Source: Endocalyx cinctus (taxonomy: Eukaryota; Ascomycota; Sordariomycetes; Amphisphaeriales; Apiosporaceae). From it: 64,000 bases of DNA. The stretch is from positions 7,323,418-7,387,417 of the forward strand of contig BCKC01000001.1 of NCBI GenBank assembly GCA_001600455.1, in the 5' to 3' direction. A model generated the notes under the pieces. The model saw nothing but the letters and a program-made list of their open reading frames with translations, did no database searches and was not told the DNA's origin. This document shows positions 34,753 through 46,580 of this stretch, in pieces (within the stretch, counting starts at the first letter, position 1; each line of letters opens with the position of its first letter). Position numbers and translations under genes: made by a program.

Positions 34753-36915
34753 TAATTATCTTGATAGTATTAATTAATCACCATTTCATAAAATTTGTAA
34801 AATAAGATTTTGTGAATTATGCTGCTCTTTTAGGCGATTGTACTGGGCGTAGAAACACTAGTTATAGGCGGTTCTTGCGAAGTGGAAAAAGGTACTTTGC
34901 TATTATCATGTGCGTATATCCAAATCCACACCTAAAGCCAGAAAATGAAACAAAAAAGGGAGATAGTTGTCTGAATTATTATGTCTGAACAAGTAATGGG
35001 TTCCTGATTGAGCCCCTTATTTCTCATTGTGGCATTCCACTTTAGCGCAATACAACGTTAAGTGACTCTGAAAGCATATAATTATGAACACCAGCAGAGG
35101 CAAGTCAGGACTAATAATAACAAGGTGCTTCTAATATAGGGTTCCCTCAATAATAGAAGGGACTTTTCTTAATAGAGTCTTATTGAGTGTAGATCTGCAT
35201 CGTCCGAGTGTGAGGCATTAGAGTGATACGGCTGTAACGCGGGAATTCTTATTTGGTTACATCTTTCATTGAGTTTGATAACTTCCAAGAAGCAATGCCT
35301 CTCGGGGTCCGAAGGTTGCGGATGGGTACTGGATGTAGTTCAATGTTCCTTATTCCGAATATACGATGATTGTAATGCTGCCTGTCCCCAGAAAAGAATT
35401 GACCCATATTGGTTTACACTATTAACGTAGTTGTAACTAGCATGCGCATTCTCCGAACATGCCACGTAGTTAGTTCTTAAGCATTCTTGTAACTACGTTT
35501 TTTTTTCTTTTGCAGTGCCAGTTCGCTTTGTATTTACCGCCTGCGATCTCGATCTTATACTACGTAGTTACATATGACGTTAGATCGCCATGGATGTACT
35601 GTTTGCTACTTAGGGGTAACTACTGGCGAGAAGTTGCCATTTTTAGTAATTTCCTTTCATAATATATAGGCTCCTAAGTAACACCCGAGTCACGAAGTAT
35701 TTGTAGAAATTCCGTCTATAAAATGGGCGTTCCCTTCCTCGAGCGTCTCTAGGTCGATTTTTTGCCCGACTCATAAATATCTGCTGAACTTCAGAACCTT
35801 CGCGCCTTAGTAAGGTCAAGCCTGATTACAACGAATACCTAAACTCGCACTTAAGCATTGCCTTTCGGCACTCTGGAAATTTATTCGAGCACGAGCAGTC
35901 TGGGCGCCGACATCAGCATTTGGAGGGAAGAAGGGGGGGAAGATGGGTCTGAAAGAGATGGCCTAACCGCCAGAGGTATACTTCGTCTAATTGGAAAAAG
36001 GAGAAGCGAAGAAAAAATGTCGTTTGCGGTATACGAAATGACGGGTGAAGAATCGATGTGATAGCGCGGAGTAACCAGCCTGAGTCAGGGGCTGTGTGTT
36101 GCAAAGCTGAATCGCGGGTGGATGTGGGAATTCGTGGATTCGTCGTCGAAACTCAATCAACATATCAAAGAACCCCGTTCGTGATAAACGTCCCTCGATG
36201 CTAGAAATTACAACAGAGCCAGATTTAATTATAGGAGACATAGCGAAACAGAAAAGAAGGAATGAATAAAGGAAGATGTTAAGTACGAGGAAATCTCTCC
36301 ACCTGCCGTTGGATCTAGTTCATCTATCTGTTTGACAGAGAGGCTTTGATACCGATACTAAGCCAGGAAACAGAATAGTCTACTTCAAGAGGTGGAATCT
36401 TGATAAACAAAATTGTTTTCAAATTCTTATTTTCTACGAAATGTTATCCTTAGCAATTCAAGTAACGAGTCATTCGGTGAAGTTGTAAGCTTTGCAAAGC
36501 GTTGTTGGTACCGAGTCAAGTCTAGCAGGCGAGACCTTTGTTTTGTTCTGTTCACGCATGATACTTGTGACCACCTATCACTCGAGGAGCTGGATTCCTA
36601 AGTTGTGATAGAATCACCTAGAAAGATACTTGACAAGGTTAAAACTGATCTAAGTAAATGAAGCTTATAATATTTACTTATTTAGTAATTATTTCATAAG
36701 AGCCTCGTGGATTCTTTTAGACAACACCCTAGGGTCATATATTAGGAGAACTCTATCGATTTATACTAATTACAAATTGTTTTAATTATTCCTAAGAAGT
36801 TATATATTACATGAAACCATGCATTTTAATATGATTTAGATATTGGGTAGAAAGGATTTCTGGAAGTTTCTTTCCGAGGACTGAAAAAGAAGACAGGGAA
36901 AAATAATTCATATGT

Positions 36916-38523
36916 TTACCCGCCCTTTGAAATCCGCTCTTGGGTCTGATGCATGTAAACCTCTAACTTAGCCCAATCATCCGGAAGCAGGAATGCAGTG
37001 AGCCAATAATTGTCATCCCAGTCCTTTCCCGTGATATTGAAACAATTCCTGAGCAAACGATTCTCGCCCACAGCCTGGCAATGCATATAAACAGGCTTGC
37101 CAACCGGGGTATTGGATCCCGTCGACGGGGACGAGGTCGGCACCACGGCGGCGTTGAAGTCCGCAACGTTGAATAAATCGAACTTGGTCCAGTTCGAAAA
37201 GTTCAACAGATTAGAGCCGGGGTCGTCCCCGAATATGGGCATCATCTTGGTATGGCCCAGAGACCGCAAGTTGCGCAGCATAGCCCGGATCTGCCCGTCC
37301 GTGGCGAGTTCCTGTATGCTGCGACGGATCGCGTACGCCACCTCACCGAGTGACTTTTTAAGCAACGTCTCGGCCGGTATCGACGTGTATGCGGGGATTC
37401 CCGTGTTCTGCACGTAGACTCCTTCGCCCCAGGGAGCGTTTAGTCGGCCCTTGATGTCGATGGCGTTCATGATCAAGGCAGACTTTCCGTCTCCGCGAGC
37501 TTGCGTCACAAAACGTGTACACCAAGCCTCCAGGACGTCTCCCTCGCTGAGGAAAGGAGCCTTTTCTTCTTCTCCTTTGTAGACGGACTGAAGTTCCCTA
37601 AGACACGTTTCTCGTAGTTGCGAGACAAACTTACGAGGCAAACATATACAGCGGTTCTCTACTTTGGGCTGTCTCAATACACCCCACAGCAGTCCGAAAA
37701 GGAGTTTGAAAAATCCCCAGCCAGTAATTCTGCTCGCCTCAAGACAGTACGGTGGCGCTTTTTCGTCTTTGACAGTTCCGATGCCGTCTAAGACATTTAC
37801 ACGAGTGCCTAACAAGGCTGGCACGTCGCCATCACCTCGGAGCACTTTGGCCCAGGCTGAGATGACTTCCTTTATGCCTAGGCCACCGGTAACAATATGT
37901 GACCAGATAATGGTCACAAGGGTAGAGTTGGTGAAAGAGGTAACATGCAGTCTAAGGATAGGACGATCGCTATGGATGTAATCCTTCAATGTCCTAGGCA
38001 TATCTGGGATGAAGTTGAATTGGTCGAAGGCTCTCGGTCCCGGTTGTAGGGAAGGGCCATGGCCTAGTTGGGGCAACTGACTGCCGATCTTGTGATCTTC
38101 GATGGAGATATTAAAGGTCTGCTTAGTAAAATGAATGGCAGGACGTTCTTCTGTGAACTCTTGGGGTACATGGATCTCTAGCAACCCATCAGACTTTGGG
38201 TTAGTAAACTTATCAGTAATCTATTTTTAATCATAATAACAAAGATAATTGTTAGCGATTTTATAAAAAAAATAGCCCTGTAAACCTACTCGAAGTCGTA
38301 GTCGACCACCCATCTTCCTCCAGTCGCCATGTTGTTCAATCAACTTTGTCAACGCGTCACGGAGCTTATCTGCATCCAGAACCTGGTCGTATCGAAGAGT
38401 CTCGCTCAAGATACTATCACGTGCTGGTGCTAGGTTGTCGACGAAAGAGAGTGGGTAGATATCATCAACTCCTACTATTGGATAATAACCCCTTATTCCA
38501 AAAAGATTACGTAAAAACTCCAT
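36916..38523 (-). CDS. BAHD-like acyltransferase with an altered HxxxD motif
   Basis: Two exons, 38523-38290 and 38220-36916, joined in phase 0, give 512 residues. The N-terminal half runs from IYPLSFVDNL through GGRLRLR and EIHVP, a layout seen in fungal transferase-family (BAHD/trichothecene acetyltransferase-like) enzymes. The catalytic region reads WSHIVTGGLG: the general-base His is H186, but the Asp of HxxxD is Gly (G190). The DFGWG region is only ADFNAA. In the family the His is catalytic and the Asp is mainly structural, so activity may remain. These enzymes move acyl groups from CoA to an alcohol or amine. It heads the right-hand cluster and shares the promoter word CGGCTCCGAAT (38841-38851) with the hydrolase gene. 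The start was chosen as the ATG preceding FLRNLFGIRG. Confidence 0.8.
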
Positions 38524-39345
38524 TTCTAGTATGAAACTGCGCGTGGCTTGCAATACGACAGAGGAGAAAAAATAAAAGAGTGGAATTGAGGGACAAAATG
38601 CACCCGTATACAAAGGGGGAAACAGTGCGAAACTCACACAATAAATTGTCGTATGATTGCCAGGCACGAAGATCGATCGTGAGACCTACGGAAGATCTTA
38701 CTAACTTTAAATAAAATCTTTGCATTCTAGAAAAATACAGCGACAAAAACAAGTAAAAAAAGGTCGGCGTGGCACAGCTTCGAAGTAAGCCACACGGGTC
38801 TCCGATTGGTTATAATGGGTGGTAAGCATGAGAATTTGTACGGCTCCGAATTTTTCATGGTTATTGGCAGCTGCCGATTCAGGGGGGCGGGGAGATTGGG
38901 TCGAGGATTCGGAACCTGGTTTTCAGGGCGAGCTGACGACATTCGAAGAAGGATGACAGATATATTGATCGGCCATAAAAATACAGTAAAGTTCTTGGTA
39001 TTCAACGACGTATCTCTATAACTGAGTGATCCTACTAGGAAAAAAAGAAAGAAAGAAGGGAAAAGAAGGTTGATTAAAATTAAATCTGTATTTCTTTTTT
39101 TGTCCTTAAGGATTATTTTAATAAAACTGTACCAGTAACTATAATTGTGATATGTAAGGGTATTTTCAACGCTTACTTATAGATGCAGGTTTTGTGATAT
39201 CTCTCCATTAATATACAATTCCCACCTAAAACCCGATGAACCCTGTAGTACGCGCAACATGATGCTCTGTTTAGATTAAGATCTTGTGGAGGCGTTCTAT
39301 AATTTCTATTTCTATTCCCGCTCCTTTTTTTTTTTCTTTTTGGAT
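38524..39345. other. Spacer with acyltransferase promoter
   Basis: This 822 bp spacer separates two minus-strand genes. It is the acyltransferase promoter at its left end and the 3' flank of the regulator at its right end. It includes CGGCTCCGAAT at 38841-38851 and GATTCGGAACC near 38910. No gene is seen. Confidence 0.55.
38841..38851. promoter_or_regulatory. CGGCTCCGAAT, candidate Zn2Cys6 site (acyltransferase promoter)
   Basis: Inverted CGG/CCG half-sites two bases apart. It lies 318 bp upstream of the acyltransferase start. The identical 11-mer lies at 44826-44836, 343 bp upstream of the hydrolase start. The spacing and sharing suggest a common regulator, possibly the one at 39346-41316. 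Confidence 0.4.
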
Positions 39346-41316
39346 TTATTTTCCGTCAAAATCCCTCCAGTAATCCCTGAGGAGTTTCCTAATATCATCC
39401 ACTGTGCGCTTAATCTGCACTCTCCTGCCTCCACAGGGGTCCCCGGAATTCTTTTCTCCTCCGTTATTATTGCCGCCTTTGTTGGCGCTGGCGAACCAGA
39501 TATCCAGTAGTGCTGTCGCGGAGTTTGCATCGAGTATCTCGCGTCTGTCGGTATTGGCTTGGGCCGAATAGTCTTGTATACAATTGTCGTCGGGCCCACC
39601 GCTAAGCCTTACCCCTGATCCTCCTGATCCTTTCTTCTCTGATACCACGTGAATACCCAAAACCCCTTCGATCCTTTGTAGTAATTGTGATCCCACGTGG
39701 ATCACGATCTCAATTTGCATGTCCGGATGATCGCCCAAGCCAAATCCGCCTATCCTGGCGCCGTGAAATAAGGAAGGTAGAGAATGCATTCCGTGCATCC
39801 GCTCTTGCGACGCCAAAGCTTCGTGGATTCCTGAGAGCACCACCTCGTAGCCCTTCAATAACCAGGTATAGCAGGTGAGTATCGTTAACGTGGTAGGCAT
39901 GTCGAATGGTCGACACGAATCGTCCGACGATGGAGGGACGCCGCCATTCTCTGTTGCTGCTATGCTCTGACGATGATTATCTGCTGTTGTAGAAGATCCG
40001 TGTATGTGATCAACCGCCATGGCGGTAGGGTACATCTGGGTGTCGTCCGTTTGACTGACGAACTCGGGCTCGTCCCATTGATCCGAGTACGAGCACTCGG
40101 AAGCTGAGGATTGATAAGACGACGGGCGTAGACGCTCAACCGTCTCTAGAAAGACTTGTAAACTATCAAATAGTTTGTTGACGGTGTTGCTTAAGTAACT
40201 GTTACTCGTCATTGCTGTGCTGTCTTGATGCCAAGATGTGGCGCCCGCGCCGCCGGTAGAAAGATTCGAGAATGTCATCATCGTGTCTCCCATCTGGTTC
40301 GATGATGTAGAAGATGCGGAAGATGACCAGCCACCGCCACAATTTCCGGCACTCCCGGCCTTGCCGAAGTCCATTAGCAGCTTTGAACTAAGCTGCGAGA
40401 GGCGATGCAAGCAGTCATCCGTAGTAGTAAGGGATGAGCCACAGCCACGACCACCCGATAGATGTTGATGCATCTGCTGCTCTCGCAATCCCTGGCCACC
40501 ACCTCCACTGCTAGCCATAACGTTCGCGGCTGCGGCTTCGAAGTAGTTAGGGGATACGAGCGGGTCTGGTTGCGGATACTGCAACATATGCGCTGAAGCT
40601 GTCGTGTTAGCGGCCGCGGTCCCCGCGGCATCATGCAGTAAGTCTGAGATGGGACAAAATCCTCGACCGTCCAAGTCCGGCACCTTATCCACCAGGTCGA
40701 AAGTAGGGGTTGAGGAGGAAGGGGCACGACTCGACCTCTGTGGGGTCCTGTCACTACCGGGTGGCGTGACTAGAGAAGACTCCGGGCCGGCGCCATTCCC
40801 TAACCTAGTAGTAGCAGTGGTAGGATCATTTCTAACGTCATCGTGACTTAATATCTTTGGAGAGTTTATTTGTGATCTCGAAGCTGTGGGTTGAGTGAAT
40901 ATGTGCCAAGGGGGAGATGACTCTTTGTCCAGCCTGGCATGAGGACCACTGCTTCCTCCTCTCTGAGTTCGATGATGAGGGTGTGGCTGTACGGACGACA
41001 TGTCTAGGGTTAGGTCCCTGAGTAGGTGCTCGGCGACCGGGGTCCGTCGTTGCTGTTGCTGGTACAAAGTGGCGGCGGAATGGGCTGAAGAGTTGGACAT
41101 TTGGCGTACCGCGTGATGATTACTTTCTGTCGAGGGCTTTCTGTTCAAGTGTGCGGTGCGAATGCACTCGGTGCCGGCCTTCAGACACCTCTGACACGGC
41201 ATCAGCGTACCTGACTTGCCGGCAGCAGAGTTTGGGCTTGGGTCGAGCCTCACACATCGAAGCTTGTGACCCCTACAGCGGTCGCAAGCGCTTCGTCGCG
41301 GGTTGAGCCTATGCAT
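39346..41316 (-). CDS. Zn2Cys6 transcription factor with AflR-like C-terminal region
   Basis: Single exon, 656 residues. The zinc cluster uses C11, C14, C21, C41, C44 and C51 (ACDRCRGHKLRC and CQRCLKAGTEC), with a long 19-residue loop between C21 and C41. A basic linker and Ser/Gln/His-rich low-complexity regions follow. Near residues 475-500 the segment LTILTCYTWLLKGYEVVL matches the helix typical of AflR-type regulators of fungal metabolite clusters. The C-terminus carries IQIEIV-like strands and ends VDDIRKLLRDYWRDF. Such proteins bind paired CGG half-sites in the nucleus and usually control a neighbouring cluster. Here it is flanked by an acyltransferase and 14 kb from a PKS-NRPS gene. 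Which genes it controls is inferred from shared CGG-type words nearby. Confidence 0.88.
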   Translation of the reverse strand: MHRLNPRRSACDRCRGHKLRCVRLDPSPNSAAGKSGTLMPCQRCLKAGTECIRTAHLNRKPSTESNHHAVRQMSNSSAHSAATLYQQQQRRTPVAEHLLRDLTLDMSSVQPHPHHRTQRGGSSGPHARLDKESSPPWHIFTQPTASRSQINSPKILSHDDVRNDPTTATTRLGNGAGPESSLVTPPGSDRTPQRSSRAPSSSTPTFDLVDKVPDLDGRGFCPISDLLHDAAGTAAANTTASAHMLQYPQPDPLVSPNYFEAAAANVMASSGGGGQGLREQQMHQHLSGGRGCGSSLTTTDDCLHRLSQLSSKLLMDFGKAGSAGNCGGGWSSSASSTSSNQMGDTMMTFSNLSTGGAGATSWHQDSTAMTSNSYLSNTVNKLFDSLQVFLETVERLRPSSYQSSASECSYSDQWDEPEFVSQTDDTQMYPTAMAVDHIHGSSTTADNHRQSIAATENGGVPPSSDDSCRPFDMPTTLTILTCYTWLLKGYEVVLSGIHEALASQERMHGMHSLPSLFHGARIGGFGLGDHPDMQIEIVIHVGSQLLQRIEGVLGIHVVSEKKGSGGSGVRLSGGPDDNCIQDYSAQANTDRREILDANSATALLDIWFASANKGGNNNGGEKNSGDPCGGRRVQIKRTVDDIRKLLRDYWRDFDGK

Positions 41317-41843
41317 TGCGACTGTGTTTAAGAGAACGGATGTAACTGCGGAAAAGATAGTATGAGATGAAATACGACAGGACGGGATTACATTTGTTTT
41401 AGTATAGACGGCAATGATAGAAGAAAACTATACTTCGATACCTTTATACACGAGAGGTCTATTTTTTGATTTTGGGTGGGGCGTACTGGGAAGGATGTCT
41501 GGGCAGGAGGATCATGGTGCAGGAGGATGCCCAAGGAAATCCTTTCGTCACTTAAACACTAACATTGTGCGATATGTTGACGAGTACTGGCAAGAAAGTG
41601 GCCTGCATTAAATAAACTACAAGACAATAAACTATAATCTCACTACATGACAGATCGGTGTTCGTATGGGGGTAGCTCATTCCAAATTAGCCAGGGAACA
41701 CAATTATCTGCCATGCGTATTGGCTCTTTTCCCCTCAAGACCCCTTCCGATCATAACACAAAACATTACCCGAAAGTGAGATAGGTGAGAAATCAGCTGG
41801 TACCGGTAAATCATAACCTGGGGATAGGAAGCTGATACTGATA

Positions 41844-41890
<47 letters not shown>
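41844..41890. repeat. (ATG)n microsatellite
   Basis: About 16 ATG/GAT units in an uninterrupted 47 bp run, about 530 bp upstream of the regulator gene's start codon. Confidence 0.95.
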
Positions 41891-43065
41891 ATACTTACAC
41901 GACAGCTGTTTTTGGATCTTGAGCTACCTTAAAAAGTCCTGGATATAAGCTGATATCTTATAAATTCGTAACGCAAAGTCCACTATTGTAAGCTTTATGG
42001 CCGTAGCGTCCATCTTGTCCCACTGTTTCCTTCGATTTTTTCCATGACTGCGGCAAGAGTGGAGAGGCGTAGTCTTGGCCGACTAAATTCCACTTGGTAT
42101 AAGTATTTATGTAACAGTGGCCATGCTCTTGTTGCCCATTTCCTGGTAAAGAGACTATAATATGCGATCTTTGCATAGTTTAACATGCTGACCTGCACCT
42201 CGATTTCCATTCTTAAGCATATGACATGATATGTATATAAGCATGGGAAAAAAGAACTTTAACATATTAAACGCCAAAATACACCGTCATGCTTATTATT
42301 GACCAGGTAAATATGGGGATAAATGGGAATGTTGACTTACTTTTTTCTACAACTGCCGAGAAAAAGGATTCGAATGACGAAACCAGCAGGCAAGGTTTCA
42401 TTATTTCCATGTCTTTGAGGTGTTTCGGTTGCAACTGAACACAGTGAGAAATATTGGAGAATATTAACTTACACGTATTGCACCTACACGGGGAAGCATA
42501 CGAAGATTACGCTTCACGTATATGATAAAATCTATGTTACGATATTTTCACCCAAATATACCAATTAATTTCGATCGCCAATGCTTTATCTGACATCAGC
42601 ACATCCTGCGATACACCTTTAAGGGATGTGTTGGATCATCTATAGTAATTGCTAGCCCTCTCGGGATATGATTATATTTCTATTATCGTTGAAGTAAGCA
42701 TTCCACGTACGCTTCGCCGTACCAAGTCTTGTGCTGGAAAGCATAACAGGATCACCATACCTTAATAATCTTACCTCTTAAGATATCTAAAACAATATCA
42801 AATCGTCGATCTATTTCCTTTTTCTGACGTCAGCAAATTCTGAGGTACTGATATAGTTTAGTTTATCACTATATTCAGAGAGAAATTAAGAAGGAAGCCT
42901 CAAGATCGATCAAAGGAATACAATATGGGATAGATAATCAGATATCATGATTGACAACGTTTCCGAGGCATGAGACGGCACGGCATGTCGGCGTTAAAAC
43001 GGTCTTGCATCAAGGGGTGAGGATGAGTCAAAAGGAACGGAGGGGAGGGTCCTTATATCGGTGGA

Positions 43066-43076
43066 TCGGCGCCCGA
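43066..43076. promoter_or_regulatory. TCGGCGCCCGA, AflR-type TCG(N5)CGA match
   Basis: The word fits TCG-N5-CGA, the published type of site for the aflatoxin regulator AflR. It lies 1.75 kb from the regulator start and 2.1 kb from the hydrolase start. A single match of this kind can occur by chance. Confidence 0.35.
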
Positions 43077-44825
43077 CCCGCCGACGAATAGGATCCGCCG
43101 CGGGCTGTCAACTCATTGTAAAATGTGCTATTACAGATACTTAGATTCGTAGGTGACGCAATTTGCCTGAGAAGACAAGTGTCGGTTCGTGCATATTCGT
43201 ATGTATACCAAGGTATTCATAGGTGTACTTAGTATTCTATAATTATAACGTCAGACTCGTTTCTAATGAAAATCGGTCAGAAGAAAAAGAAGGTTGAAGA
43301 TAAAACAAAATAAAAATTTGATAAAGCTGGGGGTTGACTTTTTTTTTTTTTTTTTTTGCCCAAACTAAGTAATCAGCAGTTAAAATATCGATGAAAAGGG
43401 GAAATGATTGATTTGATAGTGTAGACTATAATTGAAGATCAAATGATCCCTGGTAATAGACTAATGCTGGTGTTTACACCATAATACCACACTGCCGCGT
43501 AAAAATTCTCCGAGAGCCCTGTCAGGTCTAGGTTTTAAGACGGGAGGGTATATGATATGGTCAGAGGGTAAGCAGTCTGCTGTCATTGTTTATTACAACG
43601 TCGTATTGAAAAAGGTCGGCGTTTAATATATGGAGTGAAAAATCTCAGCTAAGCCCCTATCGACTCCACCCGCGGATCAAACCCCTGCCCTGACTGCATT
43701 CAGATTCGATCAGGTTTAGTCGCGTTTCCTGGTTCGGGGTTCAATTGATAGCTCCTTTGGGCATACACAGTAGTATCCAGTGTCATAAACCGAGACGGCG
43801 ATGTTTCGTGGACTCGCCTCATATAAATACTATTCAGTTGGAGCATCTACTTAGTTAATGTTTCCTCCATAAATGAGAACCAGTCTCTCATCTGCACTAT
43901 GCGGCCGATAACACCGTCCCTTTGTTGAAATCTTTGTAAAATGAGCATGAACATACGCTTACATAGTACATTGTTACTCCATTGCTACCATTCAATTGCG
44001 TCGAACCAAAAAGTGCATTTTCATGGGACTGCCCAGCTTTTCGTTCGCTCTAGGCGGGGTCCATTTCACGACATGCATTTTTCATGTCCTGTCCTTTTTC
44101 TCTTGCCAAATTACTGGATAGCGCTGTGTAGTGCAAAAGTTCATCTTCGTGGATGCTTTGGAGATGGCGCCATTGGTCCCGAAAATTCTTGACCTGTGCT
44201 GTAATACTTTTATCTACAGAAAAAAACCTGTTTTGATCATAAAGCGATTTACTCTAAAAGCGGCAATATCATGTATATCACGTATTTCATAATAATTCCT
44301 GCATGTATAATTCCTTACATATATCCTAGTGTATAAGTTGAGAGTGAAATTGTGAATGCAACTCAGATACCAGCACTACGGTTGATCTACTAGAACCATA
44401 TGTATTGTATATGTATTGCAGGACGGCAAAGAAACCTGGTTTATGGCACACTCTAAAGTACTATGGTACTATGTAAAAAAGGACAAAAGGTATAATAATA
44501 GAAAAGATTATGTTTAGTTGAGTAAAGATCGTCGAGACAAATTATCAGCTTGGCTGTTCTCCAATATCGTCTCATTTTTGCCTATTAATCACTAGTTACA
44601 TAATTACGTACATGCATGCATATACTTGGTATACATGCACTTGCAAATGGATAGGATAATGGATGTTTACTTACTAGTATATTATATACTCAGTCTCCAT
44701 AGAAACGCATCTTACTACATATGTAAACTGCAGTATCCGCAAAAGAGGTAAACCCAGTAGGACCAGGTCCGAATGAGATGGTGGAGAAAAATCATCAAGC
44801 CACTCCGAACCAACCCCACACTTTT

Positions 44826-44836
44826 CGGCTCCGAAT
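44826..44836. promoter_or_regulatory. CGGCTCCGAAT, candidate Zn2Cys6 site (hydrolase promoter)
   Basis: Identical to the word upstream of the acyltransferase gene. It is followed directly by CACTCCGAATCC, and further CTCCG words lie at 44784-44790 and 44865-44870, so the patch is rich in CCG half-sites. Confidence 0.42.
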
Positions 44837-45178
44837 CCACTCCGAATCCATCTTCATCGACTCTACTCCGGACTGTGATATAATTTCTTCGAAATGTCTC
44901 CGCTTACATCAGCACAGGGGAAAGTAGCGTCCGGGGTTGCTTACCGTCCATCCCCTTCATACTAAATTGGGAAAAGCCCAAAATATTGTTTAGAATGAGG
45001 ATATCAAATGTTCGCGGCGTGTAAAAAAAAAATAATTTTCGGCCTTTTTTTTTCTCTCTCTCGTAGTAAAAGTGTTCTCTAATTTTCGTTACACTTTTGC
45101 CCCCCCCCTTTTTTTTCCTTCTTCTCTCTATTCTATTGCAGCTCATTCGTGTTCATATTGTTATCCACCTAGCCAAAA

Positions 45179-46580
45179 ATGCATAAACTCTTCCCCCGCA
45201 GCGGTTTCTTCGACTTCGAGACGGTCCGCATCCTCGGCACGACCTGCTACGGCGGCGCCGACGTGGCCGAGGTGCTCGAAGCCGTCGGGTCCATCGCGTC
45301 CGACGACGCCTCGTCCTGGGAGGAAGCCTGGCGGCGGCAGTCGTGGCGCGCCGAGGCCCTCGCCGACGAGGCCCGCGACCGCGGCGACCGCGACGCCGCC
45401 CTCCGGGGTTACCTCCGGGCGTCCAACTACGCGCGCGCGAGCGGCTACATGTACGTCTCGTCGCCCTCGGACGTCGGCGGCGATATGGTCCAGGACCCGC
45501 GGGCCCTGCCCGTCGCGGAGAAGGTCGGCCGGCTGTTTCGCCGGGCGCTGCCGCTGATGGAAGGGGAGGTCAAGGTCCTCTCCATCCCATATAACGAGTA
45601 CGTCCTCCCCGGGTACTTGTACTTGCCGCCTCCGTCGCGGAGGATCCCGGGCAGGGAGAAGATCCCCGTCTTGGTGAATACGGGAGGCGCGGATTCGTGT
45701 CAGGAGGAGCTGTATTACCTCAATCCGGCGGCGGGTCCGGGTATGGGCTATGCGGTGCTCACTTTTGACGGGCCTGGTCAGGGTATCATGTTGAGGAAGT
45801 ATGGGCTCGAGATGCGTCCGGATTGGGAGGCTGTCACGGGTCCCGTCATAGATTACCTTGAGACGTACAGCGCTGAGCATCCCGAGCTTGAGTTGGATTT
45901 GGACTCCATCGCTGTCTCAGGCGCGTCTATGGGAGGCTACTATGCCCTTCGAGCAGCTTCCGACCGCAGAGTGAAGGCTTGCGTTTCTATTGTAAGATGC
46001 CTCTCATTCTCCTGACTAATTAACTTCGTAAACTAACCAATTAAAAACCCAGGACCCCTTCTACGATATGTGGGACTTCGGCACCGCGCACGTATCTCCC
46101 TTATTCATCTCGGCCTGGACCTCTGGGATTCTCAGCTCCGGCTTCGTCGACAAGTTAATGGCCGTGGTATCGCGGCTATCCTTCCAGATGAAGTGGGAGA
46201 TATCGGTGACGGGGACGATCTTCGGGATCTCCTCGCCGTCCGAGATACTGCTGAACATGAAGAAGTACACCCTCCGCGGCCAGGACAAAGATTACGTCTC
46301 GGACAGCAACGAGAGCTTCCTGTCCAACGTCCGATGCCCCGTCCTCTTGTCGGGCGCCGGCAAATCCATCTACCTCGACGTCGATAGCCACACCCGCAAG
46401 TGCTACGACGCTCTGACGTCCGTGGACCCGAAGGATAAGGAGGTCTGGGTGCCCGAGAGCGAGGGTCAGGGCAGTCTTCAGGCAAAAATGGGCGCTTTGG
46501 CCTTATGCAACCAGAAGACTTACCGGTTTTTGGACAAAGCTTTCGGCATAAAGAGGGAGCCGCTAGACGTTTCAATCTGA
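45179..46580 (+). CDS. Alpha/beta hydrolase of the fungal PKS-NRPS cluster type (CcsE-like)
   Basis: Two exons, 45179-45991 and 46053-46580, give 446 residues. The N-terminal about 130 residues are a helical cap (EDFETVRILG-like start, WRRQSW, NYARASGYMY). The hydrolase core has an oxyanion strand with NTGGADS, the segment LTFDGPGQG and the nucleophile elbow GASMGG with Ser250. The C-terminal part PESEGQGSLQAKMGALAL matches the fungal group that includes hydrolases beside cytochalasan synthases; the usual late catalytic His is not obvious there. Such enzymes are needed after release of the PKS-NRPS product, but their exact reaction is unsettled. It is transcribed away from the regulator and is strongly GC-rich over 45200-45600, unlike its flanks. 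Likely cytosolic; no signal peptide is seen. Confidence 0.84.

Larger units (their letters stand above)
33931..36915. other. 3 kb intergenic stretch with CGG-rich patch
   Basis: I see no gene. At 34236-34292 there is a patch with six CGG triplets in about 55 bp (for example CGGATTCGGAGTG and CGGCGCCG). At 34728-34752 there is a TAGGTA block. The stretch 35500-36240 has short open frames without motifs. It may mark the left border of the secondary-metabolite region. Confidence 0.5.
41317..45178. other. 3.9 kb spacer between regulator and hydrolase genes
   Basis: It holds the promoters of both divergent genes. There is an (ATG)n microsatellite at 41844-41890, a palindromic TCGGCGCCCGA at 43066-43076, a run of about 18 T at 43340-43357 and CGGCTCCGAAT at 44826-44836. 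Small open frames (for example 43941-44192) have no family content. I looked for a decayed P450 or other tailoring gene and saw none. Confidence 0.55.

Noticed and set aside
43941..44192. 83-residue open frame between regulator and hydrolase
   Set aside because: No motif or domain; too weak to call a gene.
45161..45880. 239-residue antisense open frame
   Set aside because: It lies over the GC-rich first exon of the hydrolase, is Arg/Gly/Pro-rich and has no family content; it follows from base composition.
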